DNA from: Sandaracinaceae bacterium
GTDB taxonomy: Bacteria; Myxococcota_A; Polyangia; Polyangiales; Houyiibacteriaceae
Direction: 5' to 3'
Length of the DNA stretch: 19,068 nucleotides
Assembly (NCBI GenBank): GCA_012514415.1
Contig: JAAZAH010000153.1
Location: 1 to 19,068, forward strand
A model generated the notes under the pieces. The model searched no databases. It had not been told where the DNA came from and saw only the letters and a list, made by a program, of their open reading frames with translations. Positions 1 through 8,722 of the stretch are shown here, one piece after another. Numbering within the stretch: the first letter of the stretch is position 1; the number at the start of each line of letters is the position of its first letter. The position numbers were made by a program, and so were the translations under genes.

Positions 1-1121
1 GAGGTCATCGTCGCAATCCGCATCTCCACCTCTTGGTCGTAGGCATTTCCGACGTGACCAAGCATCTCTTCGAGCTGCCCAGAGCGCTCTCCGATCGCGA
101 TCATATGGGTGACGATGGGCGGGAAGACGCCGCTTGCGCGGAGCGGCTTGGCGAGACCTTCACCCTCTCGCACATGATCGCGCGCAGCCTCAACGACCTC
201 CATGAGGCGCTTGTTTCCGAGGACGTTCTTCGTGATGTCCATCGCCTGAAGGACGGGGACGCCGCTCGAGAGCAGCGTGGCGAGCGTTCGCGAGAAACGC
301 GCCACCGCCACCTTGAGGAAGAGATCGCCGAGGACAGGAACGGTGAGGATGCGCGTATCGAATCGCATCCGGCCCTCTTCGGTATCGAGATAGCGCTTGA
401 AGAGGAAGGCGGCGGTACCCGCAAGGAGGGTGAGCAGCCACCAATAACTGATGAAGAGATCGCTGATGAATATCAGAACCTGCGTATACCAAGGCAGGCT
501 TTGGTTGAAGTCGGCAAAGATCCCGGTGACCTTGGGCACCACAACCGTCATCATCAGGATGAGGATGCCGACGGTCATCAGCATCATGAAGCCCGGATAC
601 GCGAGGGCGCTCGATACCTTGCTTTTCAGCTGCGCTTGGCTCTCGAGAAAGTCCGCGAGGCGCGCCATGACAGCTTCAAGCGTTCCGGAGGCCTCTCCTG
701 CCGAGACCATATTGACGAAGAGGCTCGAGAACACGCGCGGATGGGACCGGAGTGCCTCGGCGAAGCTCGTTCCCTCGTTGACCTTATCGCGCGCGTCCGT
801 GAACGCAGCTTCGAGATCGGGATGCTCAATTTGCTCGATCAGCGCCGAGAGTGCCTCGACGAGCGGAATCCCCGAGCGGAGAAGGACGGCGAGCTGCCGC
901 GTCGCCATCGAGAGCTCGTGACTTGAGACGCGGTTGAAAAGCTTCGTAAGGTCGATCTCCTTGGCGGCACGCTTTTCAGCCTCGGCGCGCTCAAGGATCT
1001 CGGTGACGAGCACGCCTTCGCGATTGAGCGCATTGCGGAGCGCGCGGGCGCTATCGGCATCGCGCGTTCCTTTGACGCTCTTTCCTTCGCGGTTGACTCC
1101 TTTGTAGGCGTAGACAGGCAT
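1..1121 (-). CDS. gspF: Type II secretion inner-membrane platform protein GspF (3' end outside window)
   Basis: GspF is the polytopic inner-membrane protein of the type II secretion assembly platform. It couples the GspE ATPase to pseudopilus growth. I translated this strand directly: 373 codons are visible, starting MPVYAYKGVNREGKSVKG, the usual opening of the family. Two repeated T2SSF domains are visible. The first runs from about residue 70 to 195 (motif SAGEASGTLE). The second starts near residue 270 and carries SSGVPVLQAM and IGERSGQLEEML. A membrane segment with LILMMTVVVP lies near 170-195 and a second, with WWLLTLLAGTAAFLF, near 215-240. The family is usually about 400 residues, so only roughly the last 30 residues, including the final helix, lie beyond base 1. 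The ATG is 6 bases after the gspE stop, which suggests translational coupling. I see no damage; the truncation is the window edge. Confidence 0.95.
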   Translation of the reverse strand, partial: MPVYAYKGVNREGKSVKGTRDADSARALRNALNREGVLVTEILERAEAEKRAAKEIDLTKLFNRVSSHELSMATRQLAVLLRSGIPLVEALSALIEQIEHPDLEAAFTDARDKVNEGTSFAEALRSHPRVFSSLFVNMVSAGEASGTLEAVMARLADFLESQAQLKSKVSSALAYPGFMMLMTVGILILMMTVVVPKVTGIFADFNQSLPWYTQVLIFISDLFISYWWLLTLLAGTAAFLFKRYLDTEEGRMRFDTRILTVPVLGDLFLKVAVARFSRTLATLLSSGVPVLQAMDITKNVLGNKRLMEVVEAARDHVREGEGLAKPLRASGVFPPIVTHMIAIGERSGQLEEMLGHVGNAYDQEVEMRIATMT

Positions 1122-1127
1122 CGTCGA

Positions 1128-2918
<1,791 letters not shown>

Positions 2919-2931
2919 CTTGCTCCTCAGC

Positions 2932-5496
2932 TTATTCCTCGGCCGCCTCGCGAGCGGGGCCCGTGGGTGAATCGGGTTCGATGATGATATCGGCGGGACG
3001 GTCGTCGCCGTCGATGACGGAACCTTCACCGCCCTCGCGGCGGTACGATCCGACCGGCTCTGATGGATGATGCTCACGCCGCGGTTCGGCTCGAGCGGCC
3101 TCCGCAAGCGCCGCTTCCTTATCGAGCGTGTCGATCTCGCGAATGATCTCCGCAACGAGCCCGCGCGTCCGGCTGTAGTCGACAGCGGGGCGATAATCGT
3201 CCTGCCGAAAGACGAAGTGCCGATCGATGAACTCCTGCCGCTCACGCATCTTCCGTTCGAAGATCGCCCGAAGATCGGAAGGATCGCGGATGATATAGGG
3301 CGTGAGGAAGAGAAGAAGATTCGTCTTTCGACGCGTCTTTTCGGTCTTTCGGAAGAGCGCACCGAGGACGGGGATATCGCCAAGGACGGGGATCTTCGTC
3401 TCGCTCGTCGTTTGCGCATCGCGCATCAGCCCGCCGATGACAACGGTCTGTTGATCGCGCACCATCACCTCGGTCGTCGCGATGCGGCGGTTGATCGAGA
3501 CGACTCCGAGCGTACCCTCGGTTGCTCCGCGCTCCGAGATCTCCTCTTCGATCTCGAGCCGGATCTCATCGGCGTCGTTGATATGAGGCGTCACGCGGAT
3601 CGTCGTGCCGACGTCCTGACGCTGGACGCCCATCATCCCGTAGCCGCCCATCATTCCGCGCCCCTGCTGAGCTCCAGCAGCTCCGGTCATGCCGGTCATG
3701 CCCGCCATGCCTGCAAGCCCGGCGAGCCCGGCAAGGCCGCCGAGCGCGCCAGCGTTCGTCTGAAGGGGAATGTTTTCACCGACGGTGATCTCAGCTTGGA
3801 CGTTATCCATCGCGATGATGTGGGGCGTCGACAGAACGTTCGCATCGCCGCTATTGGCGAGGGCGTTGACGACGACGCCGAAGGCCGGCACGGAGATGCC
3901 GAGGAGCTGCTGCGAGTTTTCGATCGTGGGGCCGCGGATGCCGAGCGCCAGCCCTGTGAGCGTGTCTTGGTTCACGGTGGCGACGGAATTTCCGGCGTTG
4001 AATCCAAGGATCGACAGCGCGCCGCTTGCCGGGCTATCCGGAAGACCGCCATGGAAGCTGAAGCCGAGCGTCGAGCTTCGGCTCACGGCAAGCTCCATCA
4101 CCACCGCTTCGATGAAGACCTGGCGGCGGGGCGCATCGAGCTGCCGGATCACGCCTCGGAGCGCCGCATAATCGTGGAGCGAGGCCGTGATCACGAGCGA
4201 GTTCGTCGGCTCGTAGGCCGTAATCCGAATGTCACCCTCAAACATGGCATTGCGGCTTGCGGCGGCTGACGCGGCGCCGCCTCGTGGAGTGCCCGCCTGC
4301 GCCGTCTGACCGCCTCCGCTGGTCTCGCCCACAATCGAGTTCAAGGTCTCGGCGAGGACGGTCGCATCGGCGTTCTGAACGTGATGCACATGGACGCGGC
4401 CTTCGCCCTCAAGGGGGACATCGAGCCGGCGCAGCATCTCGAGGATGCGGAGATAGGAGCGTTCGGTCGCGACGATGATGAGCGAGTTGGTGCGCTCGTC
4501 AGGAAGGATCGCTTGGATGCTCGAGCCCGCGGCTCCACCGATCGTCTCGGGTGCGCTTCCTTGTTGTTGCGTGCTTTGCGCTTGTTGGCCTCGCTGCGGC
4601 CTCCTCGGCGTCTGCTGCGTTTGCGGGGCCGACGAGGCCGCCTGTGCGACGGGGAAGATCTGGCTCAACCGATCGGCCATATCGGCCGCAGATGCATAGT
4701 GAACCGGCTCGATCCAGATCTGCTCGCCGGTCTGGCTTACATCGATGGCGTCGAGGATGCCGAGCATCCGTCGGATCTGCCTTCCGGTATCCGTGATGAT
4801 GAGCGTGTTGGTCGGCGCGTAGGCTGTGACCGAGCCCTCATTCGACTTAAAGCGTCCGAGGAGATTCGCGGCGTCCTCTGCCGAGATGTTCTCAACGCGA
4901 TGGAGGCGCGTCATGAAGCGATCGCTCACGGGCACGCTTCCGTCGCTGCTTACGGGAAGGGGCTGCGTCTCGGCGCCGGCCGTATCGATGATCTTGAGAT
5001 AACGCCCCGAAGGAACGACCGTCATGCCGTTGACCTCGAGGATCGAAAGGAAGGCCTCATACGCCTCGCGGGCGGTCACCTGCGTGGGGGCGAAGACGCT
5101 CGCTTTGATATTTCGCGCCTTACCCGGGAGGATGAAACGGCGCCCCGTCATATTCGAGATGAGTCGAACCAGATCCGGGAGATCGGCGTCCTCGAGGTTG
5201 AACGTCACGCGCGCATTGGGCCGAACGGGCTCGAACTCGACGCCCGTCTCGAATTCGCGAAGCCCCGCCTCGGCCGCTGAGCGGGGCGCGGGGACGCGCG
5301 TCGGTTCAGGCGCGGGCGTGTTTCGCGGCGCGGGCCGCGGACGGGTCCGCCTCGGGGTCTCTTCCTCGTCCGATCCTTCACTGGGCGCGTCTTCGCCGCC
5401 CTCCTGAGCACGTACTTCGCTGCTCCAGCCGAGAGCGATCACAAGGCCGAGTGCGAGAAAGAACTGCAGGAGCGTTCGCGCGTCGATCTTTCGCAT
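2932..5496 (-). CDS. gspD: Type II secretion outer-membrane secretin GspD
   Basis: GspD forms the multimeric outer-membrane channel through which folded proteins leave the periplasm; 854 residues. A signal peptide is clear: basic start, hydrophobic core LQFFLALGLVIALGW, probable cleavage after VRA at residue 30. A Pro/Arg-rich linker (about 35-75) precedes the N0 domain (about 94-165). Repeated N1-N3 domains follow, with a Gln-rich linker near 290-320. The secretin domain carries VGENIPLQT and the signature IPVLGDIPVLGALFR (702-716), followed by TNLLLFLTPYII. An odd Gly/Ala/Leu/Met-rich block occupies residues 583-623, directly after the VGENIPLQT segment. At 854 residues it is longer than classical GspD (about 650-700), mainly through linkers and this insert. 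The ATG at 5496 is 4 bases after the gspC stop, so it is translated within the same operon. No GspS-type pilotin gene is visible in the window. Confidence 0.97.
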   Translation of the reverse strand: MRKIDARTLLQFFLALGLVIALGWSSEVRAQEGGEDAPSEGSDEEETPRRTRPRPAPRNTPAPEPTRVPAPRSAAEAGLREFETGVEFEPVRPNARVTFNLEDADLPDLVRLISNMTGRRFILPGKARNIKASVFAPTQVTAREAYEAFLSILEVNGMTVVPSGRYLKIIDTAGAETQPLPVSSDGSVPVSDRFMTRLHRVENISAEDAANLLGRFKSNEGSVTAYAPTNTLIITDTGRQIRRMLGILDAIDVSQTGEQIWIEPVHYASAADMADRLSQIFPVAQAASSAPQTQQTPRRPQRGQQAQSTQQQGSAPETIGGAAGSSIQAILPDERTNSLIIVATERSYLRILEMLRRLDVPLEGEGRVHVHHVQNADATVLAETLNSIVGETSGGGQTAQAGTPRGGAASAAASRNAMFEGDIRITAYEPTNSLVITASLHDYAALRGVIRQLDAPRRQVFIEAVVMELAVSRSSTLGFSFHGGLPDSPASGALSILGFNAGNSVATVNQDTLTGLALGIRGPTIENSQQLLGISVPAFGVVVNALANSGDANVLSTPHIIAMDNVQAEITVGENIPLQTNAGALGGLAGLAGLAGMAGMTGMTGAAGAQQGRGMMGGYGMMGVQRQDVGTTIRVTPHINDADEIRLEIEEEISERGATEGTLGVVSINRRIATTEVMVRDQQTVVIGGLMRDAQTTSETKIPVLGDIPVLGALFRKTEKTRRKTNLLLFLTPYIIRDPSDLRAIFERKMRERQEFIDRHFVFRQDDYRPAVDYSRTRGLVAEIIREIDTLDKEAALAEAARAEPRREHHPSEPVGSYRREGGEGSVIDGDDRPADIIIEPDSPTGPAREAAEE

Positions 5497-5500
5497 GAGT

Positions 5501-6535
5501 CTATTTCACCGTGTATTCGAGCGTCACAGGCTGGCCGCGACGGATGACCGAGACGGTCAGTTGATTGGAGCCACGGATGGTCGTCAGCGCGTTGAGCGCC
5601 GCATCCGTGTCTTGATCGAGGCTGGCGATCTCAAAGCCGTTGATGGTGCGGAGCATGTCTCCGTTTTGCACGCCAAGGCGGCCGAGGAGCGCGTTTCGCC
5701 GGATCCCATAGAGCCGACTGCCCACGACCCTTCCGTTTTCCTCGTGTGGAATCGCTCGTGCGAGCCCCGAGATTGTCTCTGGCGAAGCGAGGATGCGATC
5801 GAAGATGTCTCGGTTGATCGAATAGCTCGTATCGCTGTGCTTCTGGATTCCCTGCGCCATCTCATCGTTTGTGAGCCCGGCGTTTCGGTCGTTGGTCGTC
5901 GTCGCACGTGTCGCGGTGGTGGCGCGGTTGGCCGTCGCGGGTTGCGGACGCGCAGGTGCGACGGTGCCGATCTCCGTATTGAACATGGGAAGCTGGCAAT
6001 AGCGTCCGCCCGAGGGTCGGAGGATGACGCGATGCGGAGCAATGGCGACGATCTCGCGGCCATCGAAGCTCATTCCCTCGCGATAGAGCCGGGTCTGACC
6101 CGAGGTGTCGGCGAGGGCGGCGACGGAGCTCATGGGATTGGTGGGGTGAACGACGGCCGCGACGAGTCGGGAGGTCCCATCGCAGCGGGGAATGAACCCA
6201 TCGTCGTCGTATTCTTCGAGGAGCTCTTCGTCGCCCTCGATGCCGCCTTCCCCGGGTTGTCCGCCCGTGGCGACGTCGCCGGGTCGCTCCGAAAGAAGGA
6301 CATCGGGACCGAAGATGTTTCGTGAGACGATGGCCGAGATGGTTTTTTGCTCGCGGGTAAGGGAGGGCATGGAGCCCGCGCTCTGCTGAACCGGGGCGCC
6401 CTCAAGCGCAGCAAAGAGGCGATGAGCAAGCGCGCCCGTCGTCCCCTGCGCGAGAAAATACGCGGAGATTGCGAGCGTGATGAGGAGGATCGCGGCGCGG
6501 ATGCCGCGTTGGGGACGAGAGCTCAAGGGTTCCAT
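5501..6535 (-). CDS. gspC: Type II secretion inner-membrane linker GspC with PDZ domain
   Basis: GspC links the inner-membrane platform to the periplasmic N0 domain of the GspD secretin. The 344-residue protein has a short cytoplasmic N-terminus, one membrane helix (about 13-33), then a periplasmic homology region starting at SRNIFGPD (71-78) and running to about 190. A Thr/Ala-rich linker (about 195-220) leads to a C-terminal PDZ-like domain (about 235-344), with LGVQNGDMLRTINGFEI as its binding-groove segment. A very acidic loop (EGDEELLEEYDDDG, about 100-113) interrupts the homology region. It is the first gene of the C-D-E-F operon and lies directly downstream of a predicted sigma-54 promoter. 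The Shine-Dalgarno sequence before the ATG at 6535 is weak, so the exact start is less certain than the identity. Confidence 0.93.
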   Translation of the reverse strand: MEPLSSRPQRGIRAAILLITLAISAYFLAQGTTGALAHRLFAALEGAPVQQSAGSMPSLTREQKTISAIVSRNIFGPDVLLSERPGDVATGGQPGEGGIEGDEELLEEYDDDGFIPRCDGTSRLVAAVVHPTNPMSSVAALADTSGQTRLYREGMSFDGREIVAIAPHRVILRPSGGRYCQLPMFNTEIGTVAPARPQPATANRATTATRATTTNDRNAGLTNDEMAQGIQKHSDTSYSINRDIFDRILASPETISGLARAIPHEENGRVVGSRLYGIRRNALLGRLGVQNGDMLRTINGFEIASLDQDTDAALNALTTIRGSNQLTVSVIRRGQPVTLEYTVK

Positions 6536-6565
6536 CGATTAATAAGGGGCCCGTCGGCTTAGAAA

Positions 6566-6581
6566 AGCAAGGAGTATGCCT
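6566..6581 (-). promoter_or_regulatory. Predicted sigma-54 promoter of the gspCDEF operon
   Basis: On the minus strand the sequence reads AGGCATACTCCTTGCT. It matches the sigma-54 -24/-12 consensus TGGCACN5TTGCW at all but two positions, with the invariant GG and GC exactly ten bases apart. The C of the -12 GC is at 6567, so transcription should begin near 6555, about 20 bases before the gspC ATG. An NtrC-class activator gene lies immediately upstream, and two palindromes sit at enhancer distance. Confidence 0.7.
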
Positions 6582-6607
6582 AGCGGACTTATCCCCTAAA
6601 CGCTAGG
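6579..6607. repeat. Perfect 7-bp inverted repeat overlapping the sigma-54 -24 element
   Basis: CCTAGCG (6579-6585) and CGCTAGG (6601-6607) are exact reverse complements separated by 15 bases. The left arm covers the GG of the predicted -24 element. No T-run follows directly, so it does not look like a terminator. It may be an operator; its function is unknown. Confidence 0.5.
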
Positions 6608-6612
6608 AAAGA

Positions 6613-6637
6613 TTGAAGTTTTTTTTGGTGGCTTCAA
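6613..6637. repeat. Inverted repeat enclosing an A/T tract between enhancer and promoter
   Basis: TTGAAG (6613-6618) and CTTCAA (6632-6637) flank a run of eight T on the plus strand (A on the minus strand). The element lies between the predicted activator sites and the sigma-54 promoter, where DNA bending often helps the activator reach the polymerase. It could be an intrinsic bend or a bending-protein site; this is inference. Confidence 0.35.
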
Positions 6638-6645
6638 CTCGCGAA

Positions 6646-6658
6646 CGACAAGCTGTCA
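6646..6658. promoter_or_regulatory. Predicted activator site 1 (promoter-proximal, upstream of gspC)
   Basis: CGACAAGCTGTCA is a near-palindrome of the form TGACAARNTGTCA. Its centre is about 97 bases upstream of the predicted gspC transcription start, a typical position for an NtrC-class enhancer site. It is 40 bases (centre to centre) from site 2. Confidence 0.55.
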
Positions 6659-6685
6659 CGAATCCTGCGGAGACGGGCGTGAACT

Positions 6686-6698
6686 TGACAAAATGTCA
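6686..6698. promoter_or_regulatory. Predicted activator site 2 (promoter-distal, upstream of gspC)
   Basis: TGACAAAATGTCA is a perfect palindrome (arms TGACA/TGTCA). Its last three bases are the complement of the stop codon of the regulator gene. The centre is about 137 bases upstream of the predicted gspC start. Related copies occur at 6646, 8106 and 8125. Confidence 0.6.
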
Positions 6699-8102
6699 TG
6701 ATGAGGCGTCGTTCGTTGCCGGATCGAGTTTGCGGTAGATGGTTCGGGCCGAGATGCCGAGAAGCTCTGCGGCGCGCTGCTTATCACCGCGCGTGAACTC
6801 GAGGGTCTTCTGGATGGTTTGCTGCTCGATCTCTTGGAGGCTTGTGCCGATAGGGAACCGGAGCTCATCCGATACCGGCTTCGCTTCGACAATTTGGGGC
6901 GGTAAATCATCGAGATCGAGGAAGGCATCGCGCGAGAGAACGACCGCGCGCTCCACCGCGTTTTCGAGCTCGCGGACGTTGCCCGGAAACCCGTAGCTCA
7001 TCATCCGCTCAAGCGCTGCGGGCGTCGGCGTAAGAGGCTCGCGGCGGTTCTTTTTCGCGTAAATCTGAAGGAAATGATCGACGAGCAGTGGGATATCCTC
7101 TCTCCGCTCGCGCAGCGGCGGCGCCGTGATCGAGATCACATTGAGTCGATAGTAGAGGTCTTCCCTAAAGGTCCCCTCGCGGACCATCGCCTGGAGATCA
7201 CGGTGGGTGGCGGCGACGAGCCGGAGGTCGACACGCGTCGTCTTCCCACCAAGCGGCTCAAACTCGCTTTCTTGGAGGACGCGGAGGAGTTTGACCTGGA
7301 CTGAAAGGGGGAGTTCGCCGATCTCATCGAGGAAGAGCGTGCCGCCATCGGCTTGGGCAAGCCTCCCCTCGCGCCTTTGAACGGCCCCGGTGAACGCACC
7401 TCGCTCGTGTCCGAAAAGCTCGGATTCAAGAATGCCTTCGGGAAGGGCACTGAGGTTCACCGCGACGAACTCGCCGCTCCGGCCGCTCCGCTGATGAATA
7501 TGTCGAGCCAAAAGCTCCTTTCCCGTCCCGCTCTCTCCAAGAAGAAGAATGGTCGCCGAGGAAAGCGCCGCCTGGCTTGCCGTATCAAGCGCGTGACGGA
7601 GCGCTGCGGAGGTCCCGATGATCTCCCGGGAGCGATAGCCCGAAAGCTCTGCCTTGAGCGAGCGGTTCTCCGTGACGAGCGCTTTGCGTTCCATCGCCTT
7701 TCGAATGGTTTCGACGAGGGCGCTTCGCTTGAACGGCTTCTCAACAAAGTCGTACGCGCCTTCTTTCATGCATTCGACCGCGACCTCCACCGTGGCGTAG
7801 GCGGTCATGAGGACGACCTCGAGCTCGGGGACGAGCTTTTTCGCGGCGCGCGTGAGCTCGAGTCCAGTAAGTCCTGGCATCATGAGATCGGTGAGCATTA
7901 CATCCGCGCGCTTTTCGCGCAGGAGCTCGAGGGCGCGCTCCCCCGAGGGGGCGAGGAGCGTGCGGAAGCCTTCACGCGCAAAAATCCGTTCGAGGGATTC
8001 GCGCATGGCGAGCTCGTCGTCCACGATCAGGATGGTCCCCGCCTGTTCAGTCGGGTCCGGGGCGGCCGAGGACGACGGATGCGGCGGCGAAGGCGTCGGC
8101 AT
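6696..8102 (-). CDS. Sigma-54-dependent NtrC-family response regulator (orphan)
   Basis: This 468-residue protein is a phosphorylation-controlled transcription activator. The receiver domain (about 22-135) has the acidic pair DD at 28-29, phospho-acceptor D72 in LTDLMMPG, T100 and K122. The AAA+ domain (about 160-390) has Walker A GESGTGKE (189-196), the sigma-54 contact loop GAFTGA (235-240), Walker B TLFLDE (255-260), and the sensor region ending FPGNVRELENA. A Fis-type helix-turn-helix (about 440-462) contains QRAAELLGISARTIYRKL. All residues needed for activity are present. I chose the ATG at 8102; an in-frame TTG at 8138 would add 12 residues. No histidine kinase lies beside it. The gene ends 160 bases upstream of gspC on the same strand, so type II secretion is the obvious target, and matching palindromes precede both genes. 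Confidence 0.95.
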   Translation of the reverse strand: MPTPSPPHPSSSAAPDPTEQAGTILIVDDELAMRESLERIFAREGFRTLLAPSGERALELLREKRADVMLTDLMMPGLTGLELTRAAKKLVPELEVVLMTAYATVEVAVECMKEGAYDFVEKPFKRSALVETIRKAMERKALVTENRSLKAELSGYRSREIIGTSAALRHALDTASQAALSSATILLLGESGTGKELLARHIHQRSGRSGEFVAVNLSALPEGILESELFGHERGAFTGAVQRREGRLAQADGGTLFLDEIGELPLSVQVKLLRVLQESEFEPLGGKTTRVDLRLVAATHRDLQAMVREGTFREDLYYRLNVISITAPPLRERREDIPLLVDHFLQIYAKKNRREPLTPTPAALERMMSYGFPGNVRELENAVERAVVLSRDAFLDLDDLPPQIVEAKPVSDELRFPIGTSLQEIEQQTIQKTLEFTRGDKQRAAELLGISARTIYRKLDPATNDASS

Positions 8103-8105
8103 AAC

Positions 8106-8118
8106 TGACAAGGTGGCA
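8106..8118. promoter_or_regulatory. Predicted regulator-binding site 3 (before the regulator gene)
   Basis: TGACAAGGTGGCA differs from the perfect copy at 6686 at three positions. It ends four bases before the regulator's ATG, a position more suited to autorepression than activation. It is weaker than sites 1, 2 and 4. Confidence 0.4.
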
Positions 8119-8124
8119 ACGCGC

Positions 8125-8137
8125 TGAAAAAATGTCA
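8125..8137. promoter_or_regulatory. Predicted regulator-binding site 4 (before the regulator gene)
   Basis: TGAAAAAATGTCA differs from the perfect palindrome at 6686 by a single base. It lies 19 bases (centre to centre) from site 3, so the pair could bind a dimer of dimers on one face of the helix. It suggests control of the regulator by itself. Confidence 0.5.
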
Positions 8138-8238
8138 ACAGCGCCCGACCTGGGACGGGGATATCCCGAATCCGCCCAGAAAAAGCATCAAAACCAAGTC
8201 GCCCCGCTTGCGATCGCCGTGGCGCGCCGCAGAGAAGT

Positions 8239-8286
8239 GGTGAAGGTCGGAGAGTGGAATACAGTCGAAGACCTTCACCCTTTTTT
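8239..8286 (+). terminator. Hairpin with T-run (terminator-like, plus strand)
   Basis: GGTGAAGGTC (8239-8248) and GACCTTCACC (8270-8279) are a perfect 10-bp inverted repeat with a 21-base loop. CTTTTTT follows directly on the plus strand. No plus-strand gene of known type lies upstream, so its transcript is unknown. Confidence 0.5.
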
Positions 8287-8372
8287 CAGCGGTGAATCGA
8301 GAAGAGAGCGAAGAGGCGACCGCCGGAATGGAGCTCAGAGAGAAAGAGTGAAATTCCGAATGGAAAAAGGGT

Positions 8373-8413
8373 AAGCGCCCGTGAGAAGAGGGGCTCACGG
8401 GCGCTTCTTTATT
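8373..8413. terminator. Strong bidirectional terminator-like hairpin
   Basis: AAGCGCCCGTGAG (8373-8385) pairs perfectly over 13 bp with CTCACGGGCGCTT (8394-8406) around an 8-base loop. The plus strand continues CTTTATTT. The minus strand continues TACCC and then a T-run. On the minus strand it would end the tRNA-Arg transcript; on the plus strand it would end an unidentified transcript. Confidence 0.75.
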
Positions 8414-8546
8414 TAACCGACTTCAAATCAGCGGCGGTCGTGTGCAGTCGGCGCGGCGCGCTCAACATACCGCCCTGCGACCGAGGTGCTCGCACCCAGA
8501 TCGCACCAGCGGATGGATGTCTATCGCTCTAAGTGCTTGATATTCT

Positions 8547-8623
8547 TGGCACCCCCGGCACGATTCGAACGTGCGACCTTCGGCTTAGGAAGCCGCTGCT
8601 CTATCCTGCTGAGCTACGAGGGC
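8547..8623 (-). tRNA. tRNA-Arg, anticodon CCU
   Basis: The 77-base minus-strand sequence folds as a complete tRNA with encoded CCA. Acceptor GCCCTCG pairs with CGGGGGU, the D stem is GCUC/GAGC, and the T arm is GCACG-UUCGAAU-CGUGC. The anticodon loop UUCCUAA places CCU at 34-36, which reads AGG. A20 in the D loop is the usual arginine identity base. Two blemishes are visible: G1-U72 is a wobble pair and position 27-43 is a G/A mismatch. Transcription runs leftwards; a hairpin terminator lies about 140 bases downstream. Confidence 0.95.
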
Positions 8624-8674
8624 GTATCTCGAAAGATGCCACCAAAATCCTGCGGCGCAATTCTGAACCGCCGC

Positions 8675-8683
8675 GCTATAACA
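8675..8683 (-). promoter_or_regulatory. Possible extended -10 promoter for tRNA-Arg
   Basis: The minus strand reads TGTTATAGC, an extended -10 (TGN then TATAGC). It would start transcription near 8668, about 45 bases upstream of the mature tRNA. The -35 region is poor (TTCGCG at 17-18 bases). Confidence 0.35.
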
Positions 8684-8722
8684 CGCGTTGCGACTGCGCG
8701 CGAACTTTGAGCCCGGAATTTC

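Larger units (their letters stand above)
8139..8546. other. Intergenic stretch with two strong hairpins, no confident gene
   Basis: This is the only stretch of more than 300 bases without an assigned gene. It holds two hairpins that look like rho-independent terminators (8239-8286 and 8373-8413), and the presumed promoter region of the regulator. A small plus-strand frame of 80 codons (ATG at 8132, TAA at 8372-8374) stops where the second hairpin begins. Its composition (Arg/Glu-rich, no motif) and the first hairpin inside it make me doubt it. The stretch from 8415 to 8546 downstream of the tRNA shows nothing I recognise. One or two small plus-strand RNAs are possible. Confidence 0.5.

Noticed and set aside
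33..926. Long plus-strand frame opposite gspF
   Set aside because: Direct translation of the minus strand gives GspF with all family features. The plus frame is His/Glu/Arg-rich and motif-free.
2919..3419. Upstream extension of gspE by 167 codons
   Set aside because: It lies inside gspD, is Arg/Ser-rich and unlike GspE. The ATG at 2918 has a good ribosome-binding site.
8111..8128. Plus-strand TGGCAACGCGCTGAAA as a sigma-54 promoter
   Set aside because: The GG is not followed by GC at the required ten-base spacing.
8547..8623. tRNA-Arg gene as an attachment site for an integrated element
   Set aside because: No integrase, no repeated tRNA 3' end and no change in composition were seen beside it.
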